Below are positions 1 through 8,388 of a stretch of DNA of 64,000 nt, piece by piece. The notes beneath the pieces are model-generated. The model worked only from the letters and a program-made list of their open reading frames with translations, was not told the origin of the DNA and searched no databases. This DNA comes from CALINB01 sp938045325 (GTDB lineage Bacteria > Pseudomonadota > Alphaproteobacteria > Rhodospirillales > CALINB01), in assembly GCA_038114465.1 (NCBI GenBank), contig JAYNQW010000004.1:62001-126000 (forward strand), in the 5' to 3' direction. Each line of letters opens with the position of its first letter. The first letter of the stretch is position 1. Both the position numbers and the translations under genes were made by a program.

Positions 1-615
1 AATGGTGGGCAATACGAGTTTCATGAGCCGCCGAACATGCGCTTACTACCGACGGTCCTGGATCAATTGGCCTTCCTCGAAACCCATTTTTTTGCGCTGT
101 GCGGAACCTGGTCGAAAATGCAGCGGCTCTTTATTTCGCGTTATTTCGAATTCATTGTAAATCGGGTGGAAGCAGAGCGTTCACACCTCTCAAAATCAAT
201 TGAAGCATTCGGCAATCTTTACGAATATCAGGATTGGGCTTACTCCGCCTTGCGGCCCCTACCACAGGCCTATGTCTTTGCTCCAAGGGGCGGCAGCGGT
301 GAGGGACTCCCCCAGGCGGATGATTTTATCCTTACCGACATTGTTTTTTGGACAGGTAAAAAAGTTTTCGTTCTCGATTTTTCCGATCCCAATGCGACCG
401 ATCCGTTCCAAAAGCGTAAATTTGATCGGATTAAAAATGCCGGTATCAAAATTTTACCTATGACGGCGGATATACTTGAAGACAAATCTTCATCAAACTT
501 CGCCAATAGTTTACCTGAAGTGTTCCAAAATTTCTGGCAGGGCGAACTCGCGCCATCCCGCCCGTTCGTCGACACCAAGCTCGGCGACCTATCCATCAGC
601 GACATCGGATTTTGA
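1..615 (+). CDS. Hypothetical protein, 5' end cut by window edge
   Basis: The frame is open from base 1 (the codons before the ATG at 37 read NGGQYEFHEPPN without a stop), so the gene probably begins upstream and only its last 205 codons or so are here. I do not recognise the family. The visible part has a helical, aromatic-rich N-terminal stretch. After it comes a compact alpha/beta-looking segment containing TDIVFWTGKKVFVLDFSD and, further on, AGIKILPM. That pattern loosely recalls the core of restriction-endonuclease-like folds, but no convincing ExK catalytic pair is visible. No signal peptide or membrane segment is seen. It is followed directly by a strong hairpin terminator and faces the TctC-type gene on the other strand. 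Confidence 0.6.
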   Translation, partial: NGGQYEFHEPPNMRLLPTVLDQLAFLETHFFALCGTWSKMQRLFISRYFEFIVNRVEAERSHLSKSIEAFGNLYEYQDWAYSALRPLPQAYVFAPRGGSGEGLPQADDFILTDIVFWTGKKVFVLDFSDPNATDPFQKRKFDRIKNAGIKILPMTADILEDKSSSNFANSLPEVFQNFWQGELAPSRPFVDTKLGDLSISDIGF

Positions 616-624
616 ACAAAAAAA

Positions 625-650
625 CGGCGCTCCCGAAAGAGCGCCGCTTT
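625..650. terminator. Bidirectional hairpin terminator
   Basis: A perfect 8-bp stem, cggcgctc (625-632) and gagcgccg (639-646), closes a 6-base loop. It is preceded by a run of A and followed by cttt, so it can act on both strands. It sits between two convergent genes, the usual place for a shared Rho-independent terminator. Confidence 0.8.
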
Positions 651-671
651 GAAAATATAGTGGCCGAGTGA

Positions 672-1784
672 TCAGGACCCGACCAGTTTCGTCTTCACGA
701 ATTTCAAGATCCACTTTTTAACCTCAGGCTTGATGCCGGCGCCGCGTTTCACGACTTCGGTGGCATCTTTGCCGAACGATTGCGGATTATTGCCGAACCG
801 CTTCTTGGTCAGCTTTTTGAACTTCTTATCCTTGTAAACTTTCTTGATCGTCGCTTGATAGGTGTCGAGGACATCTTTGGAGACACCCGGCGGCAACCAT
901 AAACCCTTGTTCGACATGGAAATGAGATTGATCAACGCTGTATGCGCTTCCCATTGCATGCCCGAGGGTTTTCTACCGTTCAACTTTTCGTAAATTTCAC
1001 CGACGTGCGGCAGTTCAGGCATAATCGGGTCGCGACCGATGGTGCCATCCGGCTTAGCAAAACCAAGCGCAGCAAAGGTAATAACGCCTTGCTTTTGCAA
1101 TTTAGCGTGATTCTGTTTGCATTTGATCACGGTTTCCTGGCTGAACTGCAATTCACCCCGGACAACCGCTTTGCGGCGCTTACCTGTCGACAGGCCGAAT
1201 AACGGCTTCACGTTGGGAATACCGAGCATGTCGAAGGCCACGAACGAACCGAGACCGGACGAAATGGCGTTTTTATCGCCCATGAGCAAACGCCCCTTAT
1301 CGGCGCCCGCTTTGCGTAATGCTTTGACGTCAGCCAGAGCATCCGAACCGTTGACGCCGAGTTCCTTACGCGCTTGCAAGCAAATACCGAACGGCGATAG
1401 AACAATCGGGTTCCATTTCAACAAGTCAAATTTGACTTTCTTGCCACCAAAAACATAGCTGGTTTGAACCGAACCGCCGGTTGTCATGATGACAGTACCG
1501 TCTCTCGGTGCATTTTTCTGAAACCAGTTCGAACCCTTGATGCCGCCACCGCCTGGTTTATTGACAGCGAGCACCGCCGGTTTGCCCGGTAGGTATTTGC
1601 CGATAAAACTGGCAAAAATTCGACCGTACTTATCCGTACCGCCGCCTTCTTTTGTCGGAATAATAACTTGAATCTTTTTACCGGAATAATCGGCAGCGAT
1701 TCCTGTTGCCGGTGCGGCAACAATACCGGCACCGAGTACGAGAGCACCGGCCATTGTATAAAGTTTTGAATAATGACTACGCAT
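672..1784 (-). CDS. TctC/Bug-family periplasmic solute-binding protein (orphan)
   Basis: This is a periplasmic receptor of the tripartite tricarboxylate transporter class, which binds small carboxylates. Residues 1-31 form a Sec signal peptide ending GIAA before DYSG. The glycine-rich segments typical of Bug proteins follow (KEGGGTDK near 45-52 and VNKPGGGGIKGSN near 79-91). At 370 residues it is longer than the usual 320-330. A strong ribosome site (ggagga, 5 bases from the ATG) fixes the start. No TctA or TctB gene is adjacent, so it either works with a distant permease or acts as a sensor, as orphan Bug proteins often do. The upstream neighbour on the same strand is an ornithine-cyclodeaminase-like gene 157 bases away. 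The ligand is unknown. Confidence 0.88.
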   Translation of the reverse strand: MRSHYSKLYTMAGALVLGAGIVAAPATGIAADYSGKKIQVIIPTKEGGGTDKYGRIFASFIGKYLPGKPAVLAVNKPGGGGIKGSNWFQKNAPRDGTVIMTTGGSVQTSYVFGGKKVKFDLLKWNPIVLSPFGICLQARKELGVNGSDALADVKALRKAGADKGRLLMGDKNAISSGLGSFVAFDMLGIPNVKPLFGLSTGKRRKAVVRGELQFSQETVIKCKQNHAKLQKQGVITFAALGFAKPDGTIGRDPIMPELPHVGEIYEKLNGRKPSGMQWEAHTALINLISMSNKGLWLPPGVSKDVLDTYQATIKKVYKDKKFKKLTKKRFGNNPQSFGKDATEVVKRGAGIKPEVKKWILKFVKTKLVGS

Positions 1785-1941
1785 AAGCTTCCTCCATGTT
1801 GGCTAACCTGTATCCCCATAATTTATTAGTATTCATTTGGACACTTCTCATATTAAACACCAAAATCGGGCTCTTGGCTTGCACAATCGCAACCCGCAGT
1901 TTCCGGCGGAAACCCTAGATATTTAGCGCTGATGGATGTCC

Positions 1942-2910
1942 TTAATCGATCGTGAACGGCACTTCGAGCCCAATGCCTTGATCCCGGGCCAGTTCGAAAG
2001 CCTTCTTCGCCAGCGCCACGTCCTCCATGGCAACGCCATGGGAATTATAAACGGTGATGGCATCAGATGACGCCCGCCCCTTTGCGGGATCCGCCATAAT
2101 GTCACCGAGTTCCAGAACATCCTCCCATGACCGACTCCCGTTTTCGACAGCGCGCAACAGGACGGCGGATTCTTTTTGTGCCTGAACCTTATTATCGACC
2201 GTGATAACCGAACACGCTTCAAGAGCGGCATCATCGAGTTCACGGCGTTCGAGCCGGTTCGCCCCCATCGCATTGATATGCGTGCCAGGCTTTAGATGCT
2301 CACCGAACAAAACCGGATCCGCTGACGTGGTTGCCGTCACCAAAACCGAACATGCGTAAAGTTCTTCCGGCGATTTTGCCGCGGATACGGGAATGCCGAG
2401 CTTATCCGTCATTTCTTTGCAAAATATATCGAGACGGCCTTGATCCCTGCCGATAGCAAGAATGTTTTTAATCGGCCTGACAGCGGCCACTGCGGCAAGT
2501 TGTGTCTTGGCTTGGCGCCCGGTGCCGAAAATACCGATGGAGTCAGCATCTTCTCGCGCCAGCAGTTTGGTACCGACACCGCTCGCGGCTGCCGTGCGCA
2601 ACGCACCCAAATGAAAGACTTCAATGATGGCATCGACCCGACCGGTCTTACTGTCCACCAATATCAATGTTCGCCCCGACTCGCTCGCAAAAACCATCGA
2701 GGACGATACTTTGACGGCAATTTTTCCCAACGGCGAAACGATTGCCGACGTTAGGCGCAAATAACCGCCGCCGGGAATATCGATCTGCTGACGCGGCGGA
2801 TTGATAACCTCCCCCGCACCGCTGATCTTGAACACTTCCGACACCGCGTCGATGGCGTCCTCGATCGTGACGAGGGATTTAATATCGGCTTCAGAAAGAA
2901 AGATGGCCAT
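1942..2910 (-). CDS. Ornithine cyclodeaminase / mu-crystallin family protein
   Basis: This is an NAD(P)-dependent enzyme of 322 residues, the normal length for a family that includes ornithine cyclodeaminase, alanine dehydrogenase (archaeal type) and ketimine reductases. The Rossmann motif GTGRQA lies at 129-134. A conserved Lys in KIAVKVSS (about 67), an RTAAAS segment (105-110) and a C-terminal SHGVAMED with the catalytic-type Asp are all present. It starts 16 bases after the stop of the SDR gene upstream on the same strand, so the two are probably co-transcribed. The family does not allow substrate prediction; reduction of a cyclic imine or deamination of an amino acid is possible. Confidence 0.85.
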   Translation of the reverse strand: MAIFLSEADIKSLVTIEDAIDAVSEVFKISGAGEVINPPRQQIDIPGGGYLRLTSAIVSPLGKIAVKVSSSMVFASESGRTLILVDSKTGRVDAIIEVFHLGALRTAAASGVGTKLLAREDADSIGIFGTGRQAKTQLAAVAAVRPIKNILAIGRDQGRLDIFCKEMTDKLGIPVSAAKSPEELYACSVLVTATTSADPVLFGEHLKPGTHINAMGANRLERRELDDAALEACSVITVDNKVQAQKESAVLLRAVENGSRSWEDVLELGDIMADPAKGRASSDAITVYNSHGVAMEDVALAKKAFELARDQGIGLEVPFTID

Positions 2911-2926
2911 AAAGCGCTCTATGTTT

Positions 2927-3691
2927 TTAAACGATCACCTCACCGCCCATGACATTCACGGATGTACCGGTCACGAATGATGAATCATCGGAAGCAAAAT
3001 ACAAACAAGCATTGGCGATGTCCTCAACCTCACCGCGACGGCGAAGCGGGATCATCTCGAGGTGTTCCTTGGAACCACGAGGAACTTTTCGATCCTTGTA
3101 CCATTCCGGGTTACGCCGTTCGGTTGCGATCGACCCTGGGTTGATCAAATTCGCCCGAATGCCGTAAGGGCCGCCTTCAGCCGCGACGGCGCGGATCAGC
3201 CCCAAAAGGCCATGTTTGCTGGCGGCAACAGTACTGGTGCTTGGCTTAGCGGTAATAGCGCCCTTGCCACCCATCGCCATGATCGAGCCGTGTTTGCGTT
3301 CCATCATCCCCGGCATGACAGCGCGAATAAGATAAAATGCGGCATGAAGATTGACACCCATTCCCCAATGCCATTCCTCATCGGTGATGTCGATGATCGG
3401 TGTATGGGGCCGCACGCCGGCGTTGTTCACCAAAATATCGATGCCGCCGATCGTTTCCGTCGCCTCCTTGACCATTGCGTTGACCTGCTGCGAGTCGGAC
3501 ACATCACCTTGTATGGCAAGGGCCTTGCGTCCTTTATCGCGGCACGCTGCGGCGACTTCCTCTAATTCATCCGGATTGCTTTTGGAAAGGACGATGATAT
3601 CGGCCCCCTCATCAGCGAACGTCAATGCGATTTGCTTGCCGATATTCCGGCTCGCACCCGAAATCAACGCGATTTTACCTTGAAGTTTCAT
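2927..3691 (-). CDS. SDR-family protein lacking the catalytic serine and tyrosine
   Basis: This is a classical-length (254 aa) short-chain dehydrogenase fold. The cofactor loop GASRNIG is at 12-18, NNAG at 89-92, and the structural Asn in MGVNLH near 114. The usual active site Ser-Tyr-x3-Lys is degenerate: the segment STSTVAASKH places Val155 where Tyr should be (Lys159 is kept), and the serine position holds Gly142. Family knowledge says Tyr is the proton donor, so a normal carbonyl reductase reaction is doubtful. The start is supported by ggagg six bases from the ATG. It leads a minus-strand unit with the ornithine-cyclodeaminase-like gene and lies divergent from the hydroxyacid dehydrogenase at 3778. 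Confidence 0.85.
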   Translation of the reverse strand: MKLQGKIALISGASRNIGKQIALTFADEGADIIVLSKSNPDELEEVAAACRDKGRKALAIQGDVSDSQQVNAMVKEATETIGGIDILVNNAGVRPHTPIIDITDEEWHWGMGVNLHAAFYLIRAVMPGMMERKHGSIMAMGGKGAITAKPSTSTVAASKHGLLGLIRAVAAEGGPYGIRANLINPGSIATERRNPEWYKDRKVPRGSKEHLEMIPLRRRGEVEDIANACLYFASDDSSFVTGTSVNVMGGEVIV

Positions 3692-3777
3692 GAATCCTCC
3701 CGTTAGCGAAATTGTTGTTTTTTTTCATTATGCTGCCAAAATTCGATGAATGCCAACAATTACCGCGGAAGAATTAA

Positions 3778-4743
3778 ATGAATAAAAAACCCGTCATTGT
3801 CGTCGGACGCAAACTGCCGGAATCTATTGAGGCGCGTTTAACCCGCGATTACGAACCACGATTTAATGCGGATGACAAACTCTATTCAACCGATGAACTC
3901 TTGGCGTTATGCGAGGGCGCGGACGCGGTGCTGCCGTGTCATTCCGAGCATTTCACGGCGGATGTGATCGCCAAACTACCGGATAGCATTAAGGCCATCG
4001 CCAATTTTTCCGTCGGAGTCGATCATGTCGACCTTGAGGCCGCTAAAGCCCGCGGCATCATCGTCACCAACACACCTAATGTCCTCAATGACGCCACCGC
4101 GGAAATCGCTATGCTGCTGATGTTGGGCGCGGCCCGGCGCGCCCATGAAGGCGAGCAGATCATGCGCCAAGGCACCTGGACGTCGTGGAGCCCGGCTTTC
4201 ATGGTCGGCACGCAAGTTACCGGTAAGCGCTTTGGTGTCATCGGTATGGGCCGCGTCGGCCAAGTTGCAGCCGACCGCGCCCGCGGCTTCGGCATGGAAA
4301 TCCATTATTACAACCGTAACCGTCTCACCCCTGACCTCGAGAAAAGCGCGATCTATCACAAAACGGTTGAAGACCTCCTGCCCCATTGCGATGTGCTGTC
4401 GTTGCATTGCCCGGCGACGCCGGAAACGGTGAAACTGCTGAATGCCAAACGCATTCAATTGTTGCCCGACGGCGCCATCGTGGTGAACACGGCACGCGGC
4501 GCCATCATCGATGAGGATGCTCTCGCGTCTGCCTTGAAAACAGGCAAGGTCGCCGCGGCGGGCTTGGATGTTTATGCCGAAGAACCGACGGCCCAATCCA
4601 TATTCAAAGATATCCCGAATACATTTTTAATGCCGCACATCGGCAGCGCAACCCACGACACCCGCGATGCCATGGGGTTTCGCGCCCTCGATAATCTTGA
4701 TGCGGTATTCGCCGGCAAGGAGCCGCGTGACCGCGTTGCTTAA
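3778..4743 (+). CDS. D-2-hydroxyacid dehydrogenase (glyoxylate/hydroxypyruvate reductase type)
   Basis: This cytosolic NAD(P)H-dependent reductase interconverts 2-oxo acids and D-2-hydroxyacids; GyaR and GhrB are the best-known relatives. Its 321 residues match the family. The Rossmann loop GMGRVG is at 156-161. The catalytic Arg lies in NTARGAIID, the Glu in the LDVYAEEP segment, and the His in MPHIGSATH. The first ATG has a ggaag site at suitable distance. It stands alone on the plus strand between a divergent SDR gene and a convergent flavoprotein gene whose stop lies 10 bases beyond its own. Glyoxylate or hydroxypyruvate are the likeliest substrates, but this is inference. Confidence 0.88.
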   Translation: MNKKPVIVVGRKLPESIEARLTRDYEPRFNADDKLYSTDELLALCEGADAVLPCHSEHFTADVIAKLPDSIKAIANFSVGVDHVDLEAAKARGIIVTNTPNVLNDATAEIAMLLMLGAARRAHEGEQIMRQGTWTSWSPAFMVGTQVTGKRFGVIGMGRVGQVAADRARGFGMEIHYYNRNRLTPDLEKSAIYHKTVEDLLPHCDVLSLHCPATPETVKLLNAKRIQLLPDGAIVVNTARGAIIDEDALASALKTGKVAAAGLDVYAEEPTAQSIFKDIPNTFLMPHIGSATHDTRDAMGFRALDNLDAVFAGKEPRDRVA

Positions 4744-4753
4744 AACGAAAAGC

Positions 4754-5956
4754 TTAAATCGCCATGTACTCGGGATCATGGCCCATGAGATAGGCCCCGA
4801 CCGTTTGATAATGCACTTTATGGCCTTGGACTTGCTGAGTGACCGTAAGGAGGTCACGATAGCGTCGTTCAAACGGATTGTTCGCGAACACGGCCGTAGC
4901 ACCGGCGGCATGGTAGGCGATGTCACCGGCTGTCTTGGCTTCCTGAATGGCGAAAGTCGTCGCCAAGCGTAGCCGCATTCGATGCTCCGGCGTACTAACA
5001 GTACCGCTTTCAGTCATTTCTTCCCAAATCTCATTTACTTCATGCAGAACATAACTGCGGGCCGAACGAATGCGCGCCTCGGCAAGGGCCACTTCTGATT
5101 GGGAAAAGGCGTTATCCTTAAGCAGCGTCTTCCCGAAACGGCCCGATTTTTCCATGGCCAAGTCTTTAAAAGCTTCAAGGATACCCCGTGCCAAACCAAT
5201 CGCGACACCGGCAAACATGATGGCATACGTCGTATTTGAAAAAAATTTGTATAGAGTCCCATCGACATAATTGTTTTGATGGTCATCGCGGTAAAACGCG
5301 TACTTTTCCGGAATGAACAAATCTTTGACTTCATAACCGTCGCTATTGGTTCCGCGCAGACCGATGACATCCCAGTAACCCTGAAAGTTTCCTTTCTCGG
5401 TGGGAAACAACATTGTCATCATGCGTGTTTCGTTTTCGGCTTCGGTAACGGGATTTCCATCATCATCGACAACCGTCACGTATTGTGCGCCCAGCCATGT
5501 CGAATGACGCCCGCCGCTTGAAAACAACCACTTGCCGCTCACGCTGTAGCCGCCGTCGACGCGCTTGGCCTGCCCGCGACCAACTCCCCAGCCGAGACAG
5601 CCCTCGGGCTGGCCCCAAATTTCCTCGACCGCGGAAGGTTCCAGCAAAGCCGAAGCGAGCGAACACCCATTGAGTTGGCCTAAACACCACGCGAGACTGC
5701 CGTCGTATTGCGCGACCGCGATCATGATATCGTGCTGCTCCATCGGCGTTAATTCCGCACCGCCGTAGGCTTTCGGCAAGAGCGTTTTAAACAGTCCTGC
5801 TTCATGCAATTGGCTTAAAAGCGCAGGCGGCAAGGCCTGTTCGGCTTCGATTTGATCGGCGGCCTCAAGAATGACCGGCCCGAGTTCATGAACACGGGCA
5901 ACGTAATCGGTGCCCGAGGCTGGTTCAATTTTCTGTGTAGCCGAGCGGGGAGTCAT
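4754..5956 (-). CDS. Acyl-CoA dehydrogenase-fold flavoprotein (HpaB/DszC-like group)
   Basis: This is a 400-residue protein with the acyl-CoA dehydrogenase fold: a helical N-terminal domain, a middle beta domain with GKWLFSSGGRHSTW, and a C-terminal four-helix domain. The sequence pattern (LLPKAYGGAELTP, then YHAAGATAVFANNPFERRYRD) resembles the group D flavin monooxygenases and hydroxylases more than true acyl-CoA dehydrogenases. A two-component monooxygenase using reduced flavin is therefore plausible, although no flavin reductase is nearby. The start is taken as the ATG at 5956, one codon inside a TTG; the ribosome site is weak. It follows the LVIVD-repeat gene by 26 bases on the same strand, suggesting co-transcription. 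Confidence 0.8.
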   Translation of the reverse strand: MTPRSATQKIEPASGTDYVARVHELGPVILEAADQIEAEQALPPALLSQLHEAGLFKTLLPKAYGGAELTPMEQHDIMIAVAQYDGSLAWCLGQLNGCSLASALLEPSAVEEIWGQPEGCLGWGVGRGQAKRVDGGYSVSGKWLFSSGGRHSTWLGAQYVTVVDDDGNPVTEAENETRMMTMLFPTEKGNFQGYWDVIGLRGTNSDGYEVKDLFIPEKYAFYRDDHQNNYVDGTLYKFFSNTTYAIMFAGVAIGLARGILEAFKDLAMEKSGRFGKTLLKDNAFSQSEVALAEARIRSARSYVLHEVNEIWEEMTESGTVSTPEHRMRLRLATTFAIQEAKTAGDIAYHAAGATAVFANNPFERRYRDLLTVTQQVQGHKVHYQTVGAYLMGHDPEYMAI

Positions 5957-5982
5957 CAATTGATTCCATTCAAACGCGACGG

Positions 5983-7224
5983 CTAAATGTCGACTTCGCA
6001 GATATATAAACCACCGGAGAACCGGTCCACGCCGTACAACAGACCGGTTTCATCAACGTAAACATCGTTGATCTGTACCGCACCGGCGCGCGAGCCTTCC
6101 GGTGCTTCGGGAACGTAATAGGCGATTTCTTTCGGCTCAAACGGATCGGAGGTGTCGTAGACCCGCATGCCGGCATTGAACATGCCGCAGAACAAAATCG
6201 TGTCCGAACGGAATGAATAATCGCCCGGCCGGTTTTCATGTACGTTATGGGCACCGAAGCGGCCACCCCGGCGGGCGAATTCCTCAACCGGCGGCATCGG
6301 CAGCGTGCTGATCGGCACTAAATTCGTTTCCTCGCGCGCGTCCAAAATCCAAACCCGTTTTGGCCAATCCGCGCCACCGTCCTTGGTACACTCCTCACTG
6401 CAAATCAGCAAATCACGGCTGAGAAGCGGCATGACCGTATGCATGAAACCCGGGAACGGCGGATATGGGTTCCAATGGGTAATCATCTTCGGATTCGCCA
6501 TGTCGGAAATATCCAACAGGATAACGCCGCCATCGATGTAAGCGAGGTATGCGCGATCTTTTTTCGCCGGATAGACATTTGTGTTGTGCGTACGAAAACC
6601 TGCCTCGAACGGAGGAACCCGTGGTGGCGGCGGCGCATCGTCGCCTTTGCGCGTACCCGGATACCACCAGCGGCCCACTTCGACCGGCTTGGTTGGATTT
6701 CGCACATCAATCGAGCGGTAAAACTGACAATCGTTCGGATGGGTCGGCTCAAAATCCGGCGCCCCACCCGAAAAATGGATGTACTCGCCGTCAACAAACC
6801 AGCACTGGTGAACGCCCATCGAACCGGGGCCGGAGCAATCGTAAAACGAAATCGATTTTGGATTTTCTGGATCACTGACATCGAACAATTCAATCCCGGC
6901 CGGATCGCCACCCAACCCCGGATCAGACACTAAGCCACTCGGCCCCATCGTTTGGTAGCACACGGCCATGATATCGCCGGCAAGGTCCAAGGAATTGGAG
7001 CGCACATACATATGTGGCAGCTCGGTTTGAACCGTTATTTTCGGATTTTTCGGATCAGTAACGTCGACGCCGGTAAAATTCTTTGGTGGGCCTTCATGCG
7101 CAAGCCACATGATACGGCGGCCGTCCTTGGTGACGTGTAATGCCATCCCCTCGCCCAGACCGCCGTAGCCGTCCAGGGTATGCTGTGAAATCAGGCGAAT
7201 ATTATGGGCTTCAGCTTGGCTCAT
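5983..7224 (-). CDS. LVIVD-repeat beta-propeller protein
   Basis: The protein has about 413 residues from the chosen start. It contains repeated blades with the pattern V.DV.DP.NPK, for example GVDVTDPKNPKI, LFDVSDPENPKS, SIDVRNPTKPVE, LLDISDMANPKM and VYDTSDPFEPKE. This is the hallmark of LVIVD proteins, thought to form a beta-propeller surface. The open frame runs to 7314, but the ATG at 7224 is preceded by ggagg five bases away, whereas the upstream part overlaps the divergent CobW promoter; I therefore start at 7224. No signal peptide is seen, so it should be cytosolic. The function of bacterial LVIVD proteins is poorly known. It is co-directional with the flavoprotein downstream. Confidence 0.85.
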   Translation of the reverse strand: MSQAEAHNIRLISQHTLDGYGGLGEGMALHVTKDGRRIMWLAHEGPPKNFTGVDVTDPKNPKITVQTELPHMYVRSNSLDLAGDIMAVCYQTMGPSGLVSDPGLGGDPAGIELFDVSDPENPKSISFYDCSGPGSMGVHQCWFVDGEYIHFSGGAPDFEPTHPNDCQFYRSIDVRNPTKPVEVGRWWYPGTRKGDDAPPPPRVPPFEAGFRTHNTNVYPAKKDRAYLAYIDGGVILLDISDMANPKMITHWNPYPPFPGFMHTVMPLLSRDLLICSEECTKDGGADWPKRVWILDAREETNLVPISTLPMPPVEEFARRGGRFGAHNVHENRPGDYSFRSDTILFCGMFNAGMRVYDTSDPFEPKEIAYYVPEAPEGSRAGAVQINDVYVDETGLLYGVDRFSGGLYICEVDI

Positions 7225-7319
7225 CTTACCTCCGAAAAATCTTAATTTTGTTAATTGTTGGTCTTGGTATGTTATGAATTGTGTATGTATATGAATACCG
7301 TATTGAAGACACAATTACC

Positions 7320-8387
7320 ATGGCTCCAGTATCGAAAAATTTAAGAACGGATCGCATTCCGGTTTCCGTCATCACCGGCTTTCTCGGCAGCGGCAAAACC
7401 ACGCTTTTGAACGCATTGCTCAAACACCCCGGGATGGCCGACACCGCCGTCATTATTAATGAATTTGGCGAAATCGGCCTCGATCATCTTCTCGTCGAGG
7501 AAGCTTTTGAAGACGTCCTCTTGCTACAAAGCGGGTGCCTGTGTTGCACGATCCGCGGCGATATAGTCGACACCCTCGACCGTCTGTATGGGCAAATGGA
7601 CCGGGGGGAAGTCCCCCCCTTCAAACGCGCGGTCATTGAGACGACCGGCCTCGCCGACCCGGCACCCGTTCTACAGACCCTCATGACAGAAGACCTCATT
7701 ACGAAGCGGTTTAGACTCGATAGCGTTATCACCACGGTCGATGCGGCCAACGGCCTCGGTCAGCTTGATGAACACCCGGAACCGGCCAAACAAGCTGCCG
7801 TGGCCGACCGGATTGTTCTGACCAAAACGGATCTTGTTTCAGATACGGAAGTTCAACAATTGAAAGAGCGCCTGGCGTCTTTAAATCCCGGTGCGCCGAT
7901 TTTTGAAGTCATCAACGGGAATATCGAACCCGACAAACTGTTCGGTGCCGCCCTATTCGATCTGACGCAAAAAACACCGGACGTGCAACAATGGTTGCGT
8001 GAAGAATCCTACAAATCCGAACACGATCATCACGACAGTCACCATCACGATGTCAATCGTCACGGCGAAGACATCCGAGCATTTTGTTTAACTTATGACA
8101 CACCGATCCCGTGGGATGCCTTTAAGGCATGGCTCGAATCCATCGCATCCGTGCGGGGTGCTGACCTGTTACGCATGAAAGGAATTGTTAACATCGAAGG
8201 CGAAACGACACCGATTGTTATCCATGCCGTGCAGCATGTGTTTCATCCTCCGGCACGCTTACCGAAGTGGCCCGATGATGATCATTCAACGCGTATTGTT
8301 TTTATTACCCGCAATATCGCGCAAGAACCTCTGGCGAAAACACTGGAAGCATTCGCAACGCAAGTCAAACCGGCGTTTGCGGAATAA
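7320..8387 (+). CDS. CobW/COG0523-family GTP-dependent metallochaperone
   Basis: This is a G3E-class GTPase thought to deliver or insert metals. The Walker A motif GFLGSGKTT lies at about 20-28. The NEFGEIGLDH switch region follows, then the metal-binding CxCC (Cys73, Cys75, Cys76) in SGCLCCTIRG, ETTGLADPAP (Walker B region) and TKTDL for guanine recognition. A histidine-rich loop EHDHHDSHHHDVNRHGED precedes the C-terminal CobW_C domain (about 260-355). The frame opens at 7281, but the ATG at 7320 fits the family start. It is divergent from the LVIVD gene with under 100 bases between, so both may share a control region. Which metal it handles (Zn, Co or Fe) cannot be told. Confidence 0.88.
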   Translation: MAPVSKNLRTDRIPVSVITGFLGSGKTTLLNALLKHPGMADTAVIINEFGEIGLDHLLVEEAFEDVLLLQSGCLCCTIRGDIVDTLDRLYGQMDRGEVPPFKRAVIETTGLADPAPVLQTLMTEDLITKRFRLDSVITTVDAANGLGQLDEHPEPAKQAAVADRIVLTKTDLVSDTEVQQLKERLASLNPGAPIFEVINGNIEPDKLFGAALFDLTQKTPDVQQWLREESYKSEHDHHDSHHHDVNRHGEDIRAFCLTYDTPIPWDAFKAWLESIASVRGADLLRMKGIVNIEGETTPIVIHAVQHVFHPPARLPKWPDDDHSTRIVFITRNIAQEPLAKTLEAFATQVKPAFAE

Positions 8388-8388
8388 A

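Noticed and set aside
1899..1913. Small hairpin gtttcc/ggaaac downstream of the cyclodeaminase-like gene as a terminator
   Set aside because: Only six base pairs and no U tract on the transcribed strand, so support is too weak.
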